Shown one piece after another: positions 24,401 to 35,900 of a stretch of 64,000 nt of DNA (within the stretch, counting starts at the first letter, position 1; each line of letters opens with the position of its first letter). The notes under the pieces were generated by a model. It saw only the letters and a program-made list of their open reading frames with translations. It did not search any database and was not told the origin of the DNA. The stretch is from positions 6,696,001-6,760,000 of the forward strand of contig JAEVHH010000001.1 in the NCBI GenBank assembly GCA_017607445.1. The letters are read 5' to 3'. The translations under genes and the position numbers were made by a program. The DNA comes from Histoplasma ohiense. Taxonomy: Eukaryota; Ascomycota; Eurotiomycetes; Onygenales; Ajellomycetaceae.

Positions 24401-27400
24401 GAGTCTGGAGCCTGTCATTCGTCAAGAACGCGAATTCCTTGAGAATCTGGTCAACAGAATATCCTCGTTGAACCCTAATCTTCTTCTTGTCGAAAAGAAT
24501 GTTTCTGGATTAGCACTTCAGTTATTGGAAAAGGCAAATATCGCCACTGCGTACAATGTCAAACCTTCGGTAATTGAGGCTGTGTCTAGGTGCACTCAGA
24601 CTAGAATTATTACGTCCATGGACAGGCTAGCCACCGATCCATCGTATACCGGCCAATGTGGAAGCTTTGATCTGAAAACATATGTCCACAAAAACCGCAA
24701 AAAGACATATATGTATATATCTGGCTGTCTGAAGGAATTGGGATGCACAATCGTCCTACGTGGTGCTGAAAGTGACCTTCTCATGAAAATTAAACGGATC
24801 ACGGAATTCATGGTCTATGTTGTATACAATTTAAAGTTGGAAACCTGTCTCATGAGAGACGAGTTCGCGAAAATACCCTCCTCGCCCCCAAATACAACAT
24901 CGACCGCTAAAACAAGTGCTTCCTCTAGCATCACGGACGATCTGAGCGCTACAACACGCGATCCAACCAGCTCTCAGTCAGGTATCACGGACAGAGAAAA
25001 ACCTGGAACAGAGCTGACGACATCCCAAGGTTCAATTTCTATTAGCGACAGCGCTACGAGCGCATCTATTGAAAATAATAACACCAATTCTACTACTGAG
25101 CCAGCTTTCTACGAGGATATGGTCGAGAAACATCAAACAAAAATTCTTTCCGCATCCCCATTTGTGAAATTCATGCCTCCCTACCTTCTCATGCGGGCGA
25201 GAGAGCTGGAGCGACAGCTTGCATATCTCAAACGGCTACGTGATCAGGACTTCTCGACCGAGCAGCTAAGCGATGATAAATCTAAATCTCAAAAATTTGT
25301 TCTCATTACTCCCGAGATGATCCATGAATCCCTCTCCGGTGCCCCAGCTAAAGTAAAGGAAGTCCTTCATGCCGTTCATGATGCAGAATATGATAGAGCG
25401 CTGCACAATTACCAAACACAAAAAAGACAGTGGGAGGCCTCTATCTCCGGAAACGACAATCTCTTTGATCCCTTTGCACATCAAAATATTGTTGTGCTCC
25501 ACAGCCTTGTCTGTACGACAACCTCCGTTCCGTGTGCTGGGCCGGAGATATTTGCTCTCGAATTCTACAATGAGCATGAATCGGACAGGATATTCGAAGC
25601 CGATTTTACTCTAGGTCAGTATGTCGAAGAACTTTGCCTGAGCGCTAACGACGTCTGTGACGTGAATGGTTGTGAGGAACGGATGTTTAACCATCACCGC
25701 CAGTACGTACATGGTGAAGCCCAGGTTACTGTCATTGTGCAGACATATCCATCCAAGCTTCGCGGATTGCAGGATGTGATTTTAATGTGGAGCTGTTGCA
25801 AGATCTGTGGTAATGAAACACCAGCTATCCCCATGTCAGAGAGCACTTGGAGGTATTCCTTTGGAAAATATCTTGAATTGTCATTTTGGTGCGGGAATTT
25901 ACACGCACGTGCGGGCGTCTGTCCTCATGACTTGCATCGCGACCACCTTCGATATTTTGGTTTCAGAGATGTGGCTATTCGCATTCATTATGATCCAATT
26001 AATTTGCTGGAAATAATTGTGCCGCGGCCCCGCGTTACGTGGAAAGTTGATAAAGATCTCAGGCTCCGGAATGAAATCTACACGCAAGCCGAGAAGCGCT
26101 TGAATCGATTCATGTTATCCGTTAAGTCCAGGTTAAAAAGTATTAATGTCGACAGCGTCATGCCAGAAATGGCTGAGAGCTGCAAGCAGGAAATTGAGGC
26201 TCTCACGAAACGGGCGAATGATGATCATCTAGCCCTCATTAAACAACACCAAGAACTGTACATGAATTCTCGATACTGGGAAATAGTCCCGCTGAATAGG
26301 GTGATTCATGCGACCCAGGAAAAAGCTGTGGAGTGGGATGCGACATTCGCAGAATTTGAACGGAATTTCTTTCCTTCCGAAAAAGATATTCGACGATTAG
26401 CAACATTACAACTCAAAAGGATATTCCTCGATAAGGAGGGCTCTGTCGCATCTTTCACTTCCACTGACGAGATGTCAACGATAACGCCTACTGAGGCAGA
26501 GGAGACCGATGGGACAGCCACTTCGCCATTGGTAGAAAGCCCGAAATTGGCGAGAAGGATGACATTATCTCCTCAAGAGGCTAAGAATGTTCTCGCTTCC
26601 GTAGTGGAAGAGCATTCAGGTAAGCTTAATAGGGACGATGAAAGTCCCGAGCAGCTTCATTCTCCCACCCTCCCAACAGTGGAGAAACGTGAAGCCGTAA
26701 AAGCGACGCCAATGGCTTCTGAGGAAGATATTCAACGCTTAGACCCAGCCATATCTCCTCAGAATGAGACGAAAAAATCTAACCCTCCTCAGACCGAGCG
26801 CCTTCCCTCTCATTCAGCTGAAACTACTGCCGAAGCTCACACTGCATCTGATAACAATTCTCAATCTGCTCCCGAATTGCTCTTGTCGGACGCCTCAAAG
26901 GAGGCCCAGACCGAACCCGAAGAGAAACAACGCATCGAAGATAGTACGGAGCAGCCTGCTATACGCGCACCTCAAACACCCAGGCCCTCCGGTATTCCCA
27001 GACCGACAGAGAGATCGGTTCGAAAAGACCCGAATGGAACATCTCCACCATTGCTAAGAGCACAGTCACAACCAAGCTATGTTTCAAATGACAACAGCAG
27101 TGTGACTGGAATACAAGTCCCACAAAGGTCATCAACTGGCGGCTCGAGCCCTAAAAGGGCTGAGAAGCAGACAGGACAAAGTAGTGACTCAAAATTAAAA
27201 GGGAATGAAAAGAGGTTCTCGGATCGCTTAGGCCTATCGTCCTTAAAACCCAGTAAACTCACTTCTGGTCACCATTCCCTGATACCCCGCTCTGTACAAT
27301 CCAGAACCTCGCGGGTTTCAAATCTCGCAAGACATTTTGAACAGCTCAGTCGCGAATTTGAAAAAGAGCGTTTAAAGGAACGGGAACAGCGAGCATTGCA

Positions 27401-28979
27401 GAGAAAAAACTCTCGCGCATACCCTATGGCTTCTTCAAATCCGATTGTAGAAGTTTATAAGAACGTTAGAGATGCAGTAGAAGAACGGGACCCATCAGAT
27501 GAGGACTTCCTGTCAAATCAGCCCTCTGCCGCTACTTCAAAGGAGACGACCACGTTGATGAGCGAAATGGTGGGCCCTACTAAGCCAGAAGAAATGTCAG
27601 AAGCGGCGGAGGAACAACGGGATGGAGTCTCTAGTAAATCAAAAGAAAGCGTACAAAAAGCCAGTCAAGTTTTTCCAGAGGCAGAAGGCGAAGGAGGCAG
27701 AGGAGAAGAAGAAGAGGAGGAGGAGGAGGAAGAAGAAGAAGAGCACAGTGACGCTGAAAGGAGTCTGCTGGACGAACTTCAGATTGTTGATTCCCCGGAA
27801 GAGACGAATAAGTTGTCACCTGACGAACTTTATCTCAAGGAGTTGCCGAAGTATGAACGGACTTCATTGCTTAAAGTGTTGACAAATTTCTGGGCTGAAC
27901 GCTCCGCCAGTGGGTGGGCGCCACTCGAATATCCTCTCAGTGACTCCGATCACGTTTTCGCAGATTGCGATATCATTGTTCGAGAGGATGAACCAAGCTC
28001 CCTGATTGCTTTTGCTCTGGACTCTGAGGACTACAAGAATAAACTTTGGAGCATTCAAGAGCATGACGAAATAATAGAAACCAAACCCAATGATGGACGT
28101 CGTGAGCCAGAAGTTGAGCATTCGCTGCTGAGAGAGACAGGAACACATCTCAAATACCAGTTCCAAGAAGGCCAGACCAAGATGCTTTGTAAAGTTTTTT
28201 ATGCTGAGCAATTCGATGCACTCCGAAGAAAATGTGGTGTCTCAGAACGGATAGTGGGATCACTATCCCGCTGCATGAAATGGGATTCCAGAGGCGGGAA
28301 AACCAAGTCACTCTTCCTCAAAACATTAGATGATCGGTTCATCCTCAAATCTCTCTCAACCATCGAGACCCAAGCCTTTTTAAAATTCGCTCCAGCCTAC
28401 TTTCAAATTATGTCAGAAGCTCTATTTCACGAACTACCCTCGGCCATCGCAAAGATGTTCGGCTTCTACCAAGTTATCATCAAGAACCCCGTCACAGGTG
28501 TCGAATTTAATTGGTTCCTGCTTCTCATGGAGAACCTATTCTATGACAGGAATCCAACACGGATCTTCGATCTAAAGGGCTCAATGCGTAATCGCAAAGT
28601 ACAAAGCACAGGCGAGCGCAACGAAGTCCTCCTCGATGAAAACATGGTTGAATTCATCTACGAGAGCCCTTTGTTCACTCGGGAACACTCCAAGAAACTG
28701 CTAAGCCAGAGCGTATGGAATGACACATTATTCCTCGCCCGACAGAACGTCATGGACTACTCTCTTATGATCGCAATTGATGAAAATCGCCAGGAACTCG
28801 TCGTCGGGATCATCGATTGCATCCGTACATATACTTGGGATAAGAAATTAGAGTCATGGATTAAGGATCGCGGATTTGCTGGCGGTGGGAAGAATAGACC
28901 GACCGTCACCAGTCCGAAGGAGTACAAGAGTCGTTTCCGGGAGGCGATGGCGAGATACGTGTTGCATGCTCCAAAGTGA
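21453..28979 (+). CDS. FAB1: 1-phosphatidylinositol-3-phosphate 5-kinase Fab1
   Basis: A single exon of 2508 aa. It makes PI(3,5)P2 from PI3P on vacuole and endosome membranes and controls vacuole size, acidification and sorting. Domains in order: a FYVE zinc finger at ~498-560 with FWMRD, RRKHHCRTCG and RVC; a CCT/chaperonin-like domain at ~960-1075 (LIITFPLEYARHQQHFMSLE); Cys-rich middle segments; and a C-terminal PIP kinase domain at ~2230-2508 with SLFLKTLDDRFILKSL, RIFDLKGSMRNR and the catalytic-core MDYSLMIAIDEN. Length fits fungal Fab1. The ATG at 21453 (MASQKSQGNSS) is used because the open frame upstream starts only at GTG. A Glu-rich tract at about 2084-2100 precedes the kinase. The protein lacks introns despite 7.5 kb of coding sequence. 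Confidence 0.97.
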   Translation: MASQKSQGNSSPSASSIFLPLGRPSRRGSFGSMSSQAEREHRNEALNQIHNAACQSDELTVFYELTGLPATSPATDNKGLVGDLQGGLSGLYNRFRASVGGVKDMVGGSSRQPDITPAETPVFRSPNTSSFPSNLSGQPGSTDSQPSLANSAHASKSQSPILGAFPPIQEGTTNQYTGKPSRLSSKAGSVSSKASGQIGGPLKSPIAPLTKTTSGMADPTVTEINVNAMKDIPFHSRRGSGSIASSIMQNVDSVSSERRDSSLHTTTSQSQSQQESAPSRQSYSPVLIARHNNSESFRETRLPESVPMERAASPKLQSAIEDRHALAELDTSFSRSAWKTSIDGTNDIHPSRRDSQPGNSNKSISNDYSPAPTSITNSVSKLSTTDSSIHEGKTPTTLATSLTMTDKEQSSSTHSSKASFKERPKVTPKISQSRLPGFGPSRIPSSESNGQHQFTLTPPHVSFHVDNSGLATQEPKYHPARSRQEVPPFRSRLLGKEFWMRDENAKDCFHCGEPFSTFRRKHHCRTCGQIFDAKCTSLIPGADFGHSGSIRVCRPCESKIIAYQDDSSDLSGDDMSPIVINTRSPDTMSNGNISRLSVADDDASSVVSQSVDHVLKTPTMAIPATRRAGDGNNRRSAILEFDSDRQLARPSSSRSLKSSINGRQHSIGHKRHHSRHQYIRSFKAYHEDRAPFQRRAAEDMSGKSLLPAFHRDNIIDPDLAQYLSDDASSGDEQSNLFAVVSDGSLSKSVGDSEKASFGGLLAAVRKSRSRFGDRPGIPGLYLSRDGDDTSISSSKAVNLPRSGRRRNLSVASSIHQRVSPRPSKDSQHIYFHQSQPAPALSIQGPSASAGFKMTRSSSMRGAGAPVVELNRASLDHVRKLLRQLLKDAHIPHSHSWETALLPILLKATDDVEPNVQQGDAMDIRHYVKLKKIPGGRPGDTSYVSGLVFTKNLALKSMPRTIPQPNILIITFPLEYARHQQHFMSLEPVIRQEREFLENLVNRISSLNPNLLLVEKNVSGLALQLLEKANIATAYNVKPSVIEAVSRCTQTRIITSMDRLATDPSYTGQCGSFDLKTYVHKNRKKTYMYISGCLKELGCTIVLRGAESDLLMKIKRITEFMVYVVYNLKLETCLMRDEFAKIPSSPPNTTSTAKTSASSSITDDLSATTRDPTSSQSGITDREKPGTELTTSQGSISISDSATSASIENNNTNSTTEPAFYEDMVEKHQTKILSASPFVKFMPPYLLMRARELERQLAYLKRLRDQDFSTEQLSDDKSKSQKFVLITPEMIHESLSGAPAKVKEVLHAVHDAEYDRALHNYQTQKRQWEASISGNDNLFDPFAHQNIVVLHSLVCTTTSVPCAGPEIFALEFYNEHESDRIFEADFTLGQYVEELCLSANDVCDVNGCEERMFNHHRQYVHGEAQVTVIVQTYPSKLRGLQDVILMWSCCKICGNETPAIPMSESTWRYSFGKYLELSFWCGNLHARAGVCPHDLHRDHLRYFGFRDVAIRIHYDPINLLEIIVPRPRVTWKVDKDLRLRNEIYTQAEKRLNRFMLSVKSRLKSINVDSVMPEMAESCKQEIEALTKRANDDHLALIKQHQELYMNSRYWEIVPLNRVIHATQEKAVEWDATFAEFERNFFPSEKDIRRLATLQLKRIFLDKEGSVASFTSTDEMSTITPTEAEETDGTATSPLVESPKLARRMTLSPQEAKNVLASVVEEHSGKLNRDDESPEQLHSPTLPTVEKREAVKATPMASEEDIQRLDPAISPQNETKKSNPPQTERLPSHSAETTAEAHTASDNNSQSAPELLLSDASKEAQTEPEEKQRIEDSTEQPAIRAPQTPRPSGIPRPTERSVRKDPNGTSPPLLRAQSQPSYVSNDNSSVTGIQVPQRSSTGGSSPKRAEKQTGQSSDSKLKGNEKRFSDRLGLSSLKPSKLTSGHHSLIPRSVQSRTSRVSNLARHFEQLSREFEKERLKEREQRALQRKNSRAYPMASSNPIVEVYKNVRDAVEERDPSDEDFLSNQPSAATSKETTTLMSEMVGPTKPEEMSEAAEEQRDGVSSKSKESVQKASQVFPEAEGEGGRGEEEEEEEEEEEEEHSDAERSLLDELQIVDSPEETNKLSPDELYLKELPKYERTSLLKVLTNFWAERSASGWAPLEYPLSDSDHVFADCDIIVREDEPSSLIAFALDSEDYKNKLWSIQEHDEIIETKPNDGRREPEVEHSLLRETGTHLKYQFQEGQTKMLCKVFYAEQFDALRRKCGVSERIVGSLSRCMKWDSRGGKTKSLFLKTLDDRFILKSLSTIETQAFLKFAPAYFQIMSEALFHELPSAIAKMFGFYQVIIKNPVTGVEFNWFLLLMENLFYDRNPTRIFDLKGSMRNRKVQSTGERNEVLLDENMVEFIYESPLFTREHSKKLLSQSVWNDTLFLARQNVMDYSLMIAIDENRQELVVGIIDCIRTYTWDKKLESWIKDRGFAGGGKNRPTVTSPKEYKSRFREAMARYVLHAPK

Positions 28980-30199
28980 GTATACATTCCAGAACTTTCA
29001 ACCGCCGTCAAGGTGGAGAGATCTTATGAGTCGAAGGTTACTAACGAAACGAAAACCACGCCTAGTTCTTGGCACCAATTCCACACCACGTACGTGGATC
29101 GACGCAACGTGAGACTGAAGAGCTCTGAGCGTGAATGCAAACGGGAGCGAGATACCTGTGAAGCCGGCAGGGAAGAAAATGCCGAATCAGGAGGTGGCAC
29201 ATCTTAGATTGCACACATCTCATACCCGCCCAATAGTTCCTTCAGACTACAGATATCTTCTACCGCAGCTCACCTTTTCTTTCCTTTTCTCATTTTACCC
29301 CTATCTACAGCCCTCGTGAAATTATATTTCTTCTAACCAAGAAGAAAAAATGATAAGTGTTTACTTACGCCCGGCCTACGACTTCGATGACTCCGACTCA
29401 CGAGAATATGAAATTATGTTGAATTGAATCAAACTATGAGCCAGTTTGAATGCATGTTTATATATTTAGAAAAAACGAACTCATGAATAATCCGAACGCC
29501 ACGCACCTATCCTGTCCATGAGAAACTGGCAGAGAGGAGGGTTAATAAGATAAAAAAGAAACTAAAGACAGAAAACATCGAAGCTACGACAATCCATGCT
29601 GGCATCTTGCATGTTCCCAGCACACTTTTTTCTATGTCCACCTGGTGTGTTAGACACACTTCTTCACTTAGTTCCTTTGGTCAGCTTTCATTTTCCCTCA
29701 TTTTCTACTTCCTCCTTCCTTCCAACTGTATTTCTTAATGATAGTTATTAATATTCCTGTTGGATCTATAAATCACTCCTTCTCCCCACCTTTCCCCTCC
29801 TCCCGTAACTCTACATCTCCCTTATTTACAAGAAGTACGTTGTTTTACCATGCCGCACCAACACAAATACACTCGGGAAAGTTCTGTTTCTTATTATACA
29901 AACCATGTACAATTTTCCAGTTCACAAATAAGTCAAGCTTTATAATTTTTTTGTCTTTTTTTGCTCAGTTCATTGTATCCAAAGAGTAATAAATATAAAT
30001 TCAAGATCCACAAACACACAAAACCAAGCGATTGACAGCATGTTACTGAATTAACTTTAACTTATATGGATGGGGCATCCAACGAAGAAAGTTTTTTTCC
30101 TCCGAGCCATGTGTGCAGGGCACTTCTCCTCGTTATGCTTCCATACGAAAATTCCCTGACTTCAACGAGTTAACAAAACCGTATAAACATTGAAAGTAG

Positions 30200-30230
<31 letters not shown>

Positions 30231-30633
30231 AGTGGCATCGTCATCGCCCAAGAACCAAATTTTTATTAATTACTATGTATATTTGTTTTTCGTTTCTTTT
30301 TTTTCGTTAATAAAAAATGGAGGATGAAGGAAAATAGAAAAAGGAAAAGAAAAGTAGAAAAAGAAAAACCACTATCCTTGGCTCTCCACAAAACGTCACT
30401 ATTTCTCAGGTACGGGGGTTCCCTTGTTTGATCAATAAATCTAGAAATCCACCCACCACGACAACAGAAACAATAATCTCCAGGACAGAAAGGGGGAAGG
30501 AGGGGGGAGGAGGAAAGAAGAAACAACATTTTTCTCTTATTACTTTTAATAAAAGAACTTTTTTTTTTCTCGCAACCGCTCAACCCAACCCAAACGATCT
30601 AACCGCCTCCCTCCGCTCCGGCACGAACCCCGC
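28980..30633. other. Spacer between converging FAB1 and pyruvate kinase genes
   Basis: Contains both 3' untranslated regions. AT-rich, with a 28-nt A run at 30200-30227 and further poly-T and poly-A patches. No gene recognised. Confidence 0.7.
30200..30227. repeat. A28 homopolymer
   Basis: An uninterrupted run of 28 A in the spacer downstream of both FAB1 and pyruvate kinase. Could be slippage or a relic poly(A) tail; no flanking duplication was found. Confidence 0.9.
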
Positions 30634-32973
30634 TCACGCCTGCGCAAGCCCCAAATTCATCGGATCCGCCAGCACAACGCGGATGGTGTTCGTATGGCCC
30701 ATACCACCGCGCCACCCTTGCACGCAGACGACCGAGTCGCCGTGGGACAGCACCTGGTGCTCGATGGCCTTCGCGATACCGAACTTGAGCCGGTTGTCGA
30801 CGTCCTCTTGCCAGTTCTTCTGGTTGAAATCGGGCTTCTTTTCTGGGAAGATGAACGGGTACACGCCGCGGTAGAGGTGGGAGTACTGATGTTATTTTAT
30901 TTTAATTTATTTTTTTTAAGTAAATATATTAAATTTAAGGGGCTAAAATAAAAGTGTATTTTCAAGGAAGGTTAGGGGGAATGAAGAACAAAACTTACGC
31001 GAGCTGCTATTCCGTTGCGGGTTACCATTATGATGGGGCAGATGGGCCGGTATTTGGAGAGGAGGCGGGCGGAGTGGCCGCTGGAAAAGGGTATTGTGAG
31101 CATGCGAATATATTCAATTATTCAAATTAATTTTTATGAGGATATGGAATTCCCCCCTTAACTTACCTAGTCGTCAGGACCAAGATAGCACCCGCGTTCA
31201 ATTCCAAACTGGCAGAGACCGCCGCCATAGCAATGGACTCAACGGTATCCATAGGCCGCGGCGCCAGGTTCCGCAACTCATCAAAAACATTGACATAAGG
31301 AATGGCAACCTCCGCAATCAGGCACGTCTCATGCATCATTGTGACAGCCTCCTTGGGGTAATCACCTTTCGCCGTCTCGCCAGACAACATGACACAGTCC
31401 GCGCCATCTTGCACCGCATTGGCGACGTCCGAGACCTCAGCACGCGTTGGGCGTGGATTATACGTCATGGACTCGAGCATCTGGGTCGCGCAAATGACCG
31501 GCTTGCCCTTAATATTGCACTTGGCAATCATCATCTTCTGCGCAATGAAAACCTTGGCGGCGGGGATTTCGATACCCAAATCGCCACGCGCGACCATGAC
31601 GCCGTCGGTCTCCTCGAGGATCTCGTCGAAGTTGTTGACTCCCTGCTCATTCTCGATCTTGGCGATGATCTGGATTTCCTTGCCTTCTTCGCCCAGGACT
31701 GCGCGGATGTCGCGGATGTCGGAGGCGCGGCGGATGAAGGAGGCGAAGATCATGTCGACTTTGTTCTTCACGCCGAAGCGGAGGTCTTGCTTGTCCTTCT
31801 CGGAGAGAGCGGGGAGGTCGATGTCGGTGCCGGGCAGGTTGACACCCTTTTTGGAGGAGATGACGCCATTGTTCAGACACCTGGCACGCAGGGAGCTGTC
31901 GTCTATGATTTCGAGAACTTCGAATGATAAAATACCATCGTCCACATATATAAGCTTGCCCTTCTCGATCACTTTGGTGATGTTCTTGTAGTCGACGTAT
32001 CTATTAATGGGGATTAGCATTGTCCTTGCAAGTTCAGATCATCATAGCAAGGGCAGGAGAAAACCAACAGGTAATGGAGATCACTCTTCTCAGCATAGTC
32101 GTCATGAGACGTAATAACCAACTCCGTCCCTTCAGTTATTTTGATATCCTTGCCACCGACCGTTTTCCCGGTTCGAATCTCAGGTCCTTTCTATTCAATT
32201 GTGGAGTGAAAATAACCGTCAACTCCCGAGCTCGCTCTAGCGGTTGTGAACATGGTTTATAGCAGCGGTCATTTGCTTACAGTATCCAACGCAATGGCAA
32301 GAGGACGTCCTTCCTGTATTTTCTCAGCCCGTCTGGCATTATCGACGACGGATTGATGGTACTAGACAGGAGGCAGACAATCAGTCAGCTGTTCGCACAG
32401 TATCCAAAGAAAAGGCATAACAGAGCTATGTCTTTCTTTACCTCGTAATCGCCATGGGAAAAGTTCATGCGAACAACATTGAGGCCGGCTGGAGGTGAGA
32501 CATATAAAAGTCAATCCCGCATTAAATACATCCAAACATCCCCGGGCTAGGTGTGGTGGCAAGCGCACCGTTGCGAAGGATGTTGATCTTCTCAACAGAA
32601 TTAGTTTTGGGACCTTATCAGCATGAAGAAACGAATTCTAGTATTAGCTTAGGCCCATTCTAGGTTTGCACTGAACAAACAGGGAAATTTCGGCATAAGG
32701 AATGAAAAAAAAAAAAAAAAAAAGAAAGAAAGAAAAAAGAAAAAAGGAAAAAGGAAAAGAAAAAGAAAAGTATGTATTCAGGCTAACTGAGCGCGGGGTG
32801 TCAAGAGAGACGATAAAGAGAGCCAACGCACCAATGGTACCGATAATGGAGGTTCGGCGGAAGTTTGCATAGTTGGCGATATTCTCTCCCCGCAGCGGCT
32901 TGTAATCGCACTGGAGCTTGGACATCCATTCTAGCTTACTTCTGCTGGTGAGGTGATCGAGGGAGTTCGCCAT
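30634..32973 (-). CDS. PYK1: Pyruvate kinase
   Basis: Eight exons on the minus strand: 32973-32832, 32613-32569, 32488-32442, 32361-32281, 32190-32069, 32000-31167, 31080-30999 and 30885-30634, giving 534 aa, the normal fungal length. It converts phosphoenolpyruvate and ADP to pyruvate and ATP in the cytosol, the last step of glycolysis. Family motifs: RRTSIIGTIGP, VVRMNFSHGDYE, KGPEIRTG, the active-site IIAKIENEQGV, VMVARGDLGIEIP, VICATQMLESM and PRPTRAEVSDVANAV. Donors are regular except intron 5, where GTTGGT is needed to give the family reading around YVDYKN. Exons 2 and 3 are only 45 and 47 nt. Intron 1 holds a long pyrimidine tract on the coding strand. Confidence 0.97.
32705..32770. 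repeat. Polypurine tract inside pyruvate kinase intron 1
   Basis: An A19 run followed by GAAA and related repeats, about 65 bases of almost pure purine on the plus strand. Read on the coding strand it is a polypyrimidine stretch in the first intron (32614-32831), which is by far the longest intron of the gene. Confidence 0.8.
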
Positions 32974-35900
32974 TGTGGTGGCGGATTGTTTTTGTTGACC
33001 TTGTAGGGAGGCCACGGTTGCGGAGGTGAGAAAGAACTGGTGGGAAAAGAAGAAGAGGAAGAAGGAAGAAGGAAAAAGAAACAAGAGAGGCGGACGCTAC
33101 CGAGCAGAGAGAGAGAGACGTGGGGATCCCTCAGCAAGCTACAGGTAGTAATCCTGCTTCCCAGTCGTGCTCTGGTTGCTGGTGATCTTGGTGGTTGATC
33201 CCAACAAGGCCTAAGATGTGTTGGCGCTGCAAGTCAGCACCAAGCAGGGCATTCCAACCAGCCAGAACAAAGAATGCTCGCACTAGGATTTGGCGAAGAG
33301 AGCTCACTGGATGGCCTTTTTTTGGCCTACTAATATTTTTTTGAGTTAGCTTTGGATAGTTAGTCTGAAGCTAACGGGATGGGCGGGAGGGCTGTCCGTT
33401 CGTGATGCAGGCAGATCGTGCACAGACCAGTGAGTTGCCAGTCGACGTTTACAATAACTTTATTAACTCATATATACATATGTTGTCTTATTCTTATTAT
33501 GAGAAGCAACATTGGGGGAATTGGGAGATGAGCGGACGAAGACCAACAGATCCGTGTTACGACATTGATTTAAGTAAGACTTCCAGCGTTGGTTTACAAT
33601 GGAGCATTATTAATACATTACTGTACTGTACAGTACATAGTAGGTGTGTTTTAGATGGGTCAAAAGTTGGGCCGACTCTTCATTCAGCCTCCTTCTCTAA
33701 TTTGCACCCCCACTTGCCGTCGGATTTATGTTCTTCCGTGATAGCAATTTAAACCACATGACTTTTGCTTACCTCATTATCTAGGCAACCGAATAGTTAG
33801 TTAGCCTGAGTTAATTTAACCAGCGACCAGATCCAAACACTCCACGACCTCATCTCCAGCCATCACGATATCCTCCGCTGGCTGTTCTCTATTTACTTAT
33901 GCTCTCGAGGCTGGGCCTATCTGATAACCCAAACAAGAAGCGCTACTCTCTAACCCTTATATTCCCCCATCTCTCACCATGGTTGTTCGTCCTGCCTCGC
34001 CCAGTCCTATCTGATCCCTTATCTCTCGCCACACTTTTACTGACATGTTTCCTCTAGCTCGGGCGAATAACTCACTACGCCTTCGACGCCGTTCTGCGTA
34101 CGTATCTCTCCCTAGTGACTGAAATTCAACCCCTTCCCCCGCGTCTAGAACAATCAAAGCAAACCAATACAGTTTGGGAACATCAGCTCACCAAAATAAA
34201 CACTCTTTATAGTCTCCGCATTTCTAGCTGGTATCAAGCGGTCAACAGGACTAACGTAAATACCCATTCCACGCACCTTCCTCCCCGACATTCCTATTAC
34301 TACATCCGACGCATGTACATAGGCTAACATCTACTCACCTCTCCCCCCCACTCCCACGCACGACGGGCAGGGGTGGCGCGGCCGGGAAAATTGCCGCGGC
34401 GGTATGGTACGCATGTAAGCGGGAGCTTCTGCATCCGTAGATTCCTCACTCCCTCTTCCGACACATCTCCTTTTCGATACGACAAGCACACCAAGAATTA
34501 CGCAGATGCTGTTTCCCGCCTACCAACCATCCCACCAACACGAGGAGGACCAGCTTCCCGCTCTCCTGCAACACCATACCATACCGCAACCGCAACCGCA
34601 ACTGCCCACCCCTCCCGGTCTGTGTCGCTGGGTCAAGTGGGGTCGCTGGATGAACACCATTTCTCTCAGCCCCAGCCTCAATTCCCAAAAGATATCGGAT
34701 AATCCGCAGGTGAATAAATGGGTGGATAGTTACTTGGGGATAGGCGAGTGGGTGATGGATCAGAGCGTGGCAGTATTTGGCTCCAGCGGGTATTTTGAGA
34801 GGAGACGTTGAGTTTAAAAGACGTGTGCTTTTGCTCACTTTTTTCTTTTTTACTTTCTCCTTTGAGATGGGAGTTCTTTTTATTTTCTTGATTTTCTGTT
34901 TTTGATTTTGGGGAAGGTGAGGGTGATGGATGGTGGATTGATGGGTGGATGGCTAGGATTTCCTTACCATGTATGTGGACATGCATTGGATGCCATGAAA
35001 TCTCGTGCAAGAATGCAGATGTGGGGAAACACCGATTACAAAATTTTGTGGGGTAGGAAGAAAGGGGGAGAGGGAAACGATGCGAATGGCGGGAAACTCG
35101 CCTCGCCTGCCCACAAGGCAACTTGAAGCGCAACGAAAAGCCAGCCAACCATCCGAGATTCCACTCTTCTACGCTCTCCTTGAAACACCGCCATACGGCT
35201 ACACAATATAAAATGGAATGAACAATGACCGTTAGTTGGGCTGTTGTTGAGAAATGTATGATCGAAGATGGACAAGGATATCGACAAAACAAAATCGGAA
35301 AAAGGAGGTGGACGGCAGCGATATCTACAGGCAACACGTGCCCTCCCACTGGGCTGCATTCTCCCTCTCCATCTCCGCCCACACCTCGTTTTTCTTCCGC
35401 TTCAGCAAAACTTCGTCTCCTAGCGCCCCTTCCATTTCCATTTCCATCGCATATATGTGTCTGGATACGCCATAGATATGGACGCTTAGATTGGCGAATC
35501 TATGAGGTGGTGTTATGTTTTACTATGGGATATTTTGCCATTCCCCCCTTTTTCATTATTGTTATTATCTCCCCTTCCCGTAGCTTCTCCTCTCTTCCCC
35601 ATTGTTTCTTTTGGTCGTCCATGGATACTTTTTTCTCTTTTTGTGGATTGGTTGATTTGTTGGTTTGTTTTGCTTTTTGTATTTCCCTCAGCCCTTGTTG
35701 GGTTAGCTATTCATCCTCAGCTCATTGCTATGCTTCCTCCTTGATTATATATATTATATCCCTCTCTCATTTTGTTTTCCTTGCTGCCAAGTATAGTATT
35801 ATGCAATCAATTAAAATTCAGAACTGATCAAGGTGTAGTCACTGGAAATGCTGTGAAGCATGGTAGTATTTAATGTGTTGCCATAGAGATAGAGCAGGAG

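Noticed and set aside
31136..31991. Long plus-strand frames of 263 and 200 codons
   Set aside because: They run antisense to pyruvate kinase exon 6, whose biased codons leave the other strand open by chance; no domains.
35225..35827. A 200-codon hydrophobic plus-strand frame
   Set aside because: Composition follows a T-rich spacer and an overlapping minus-strand frame is equally long; no family features.
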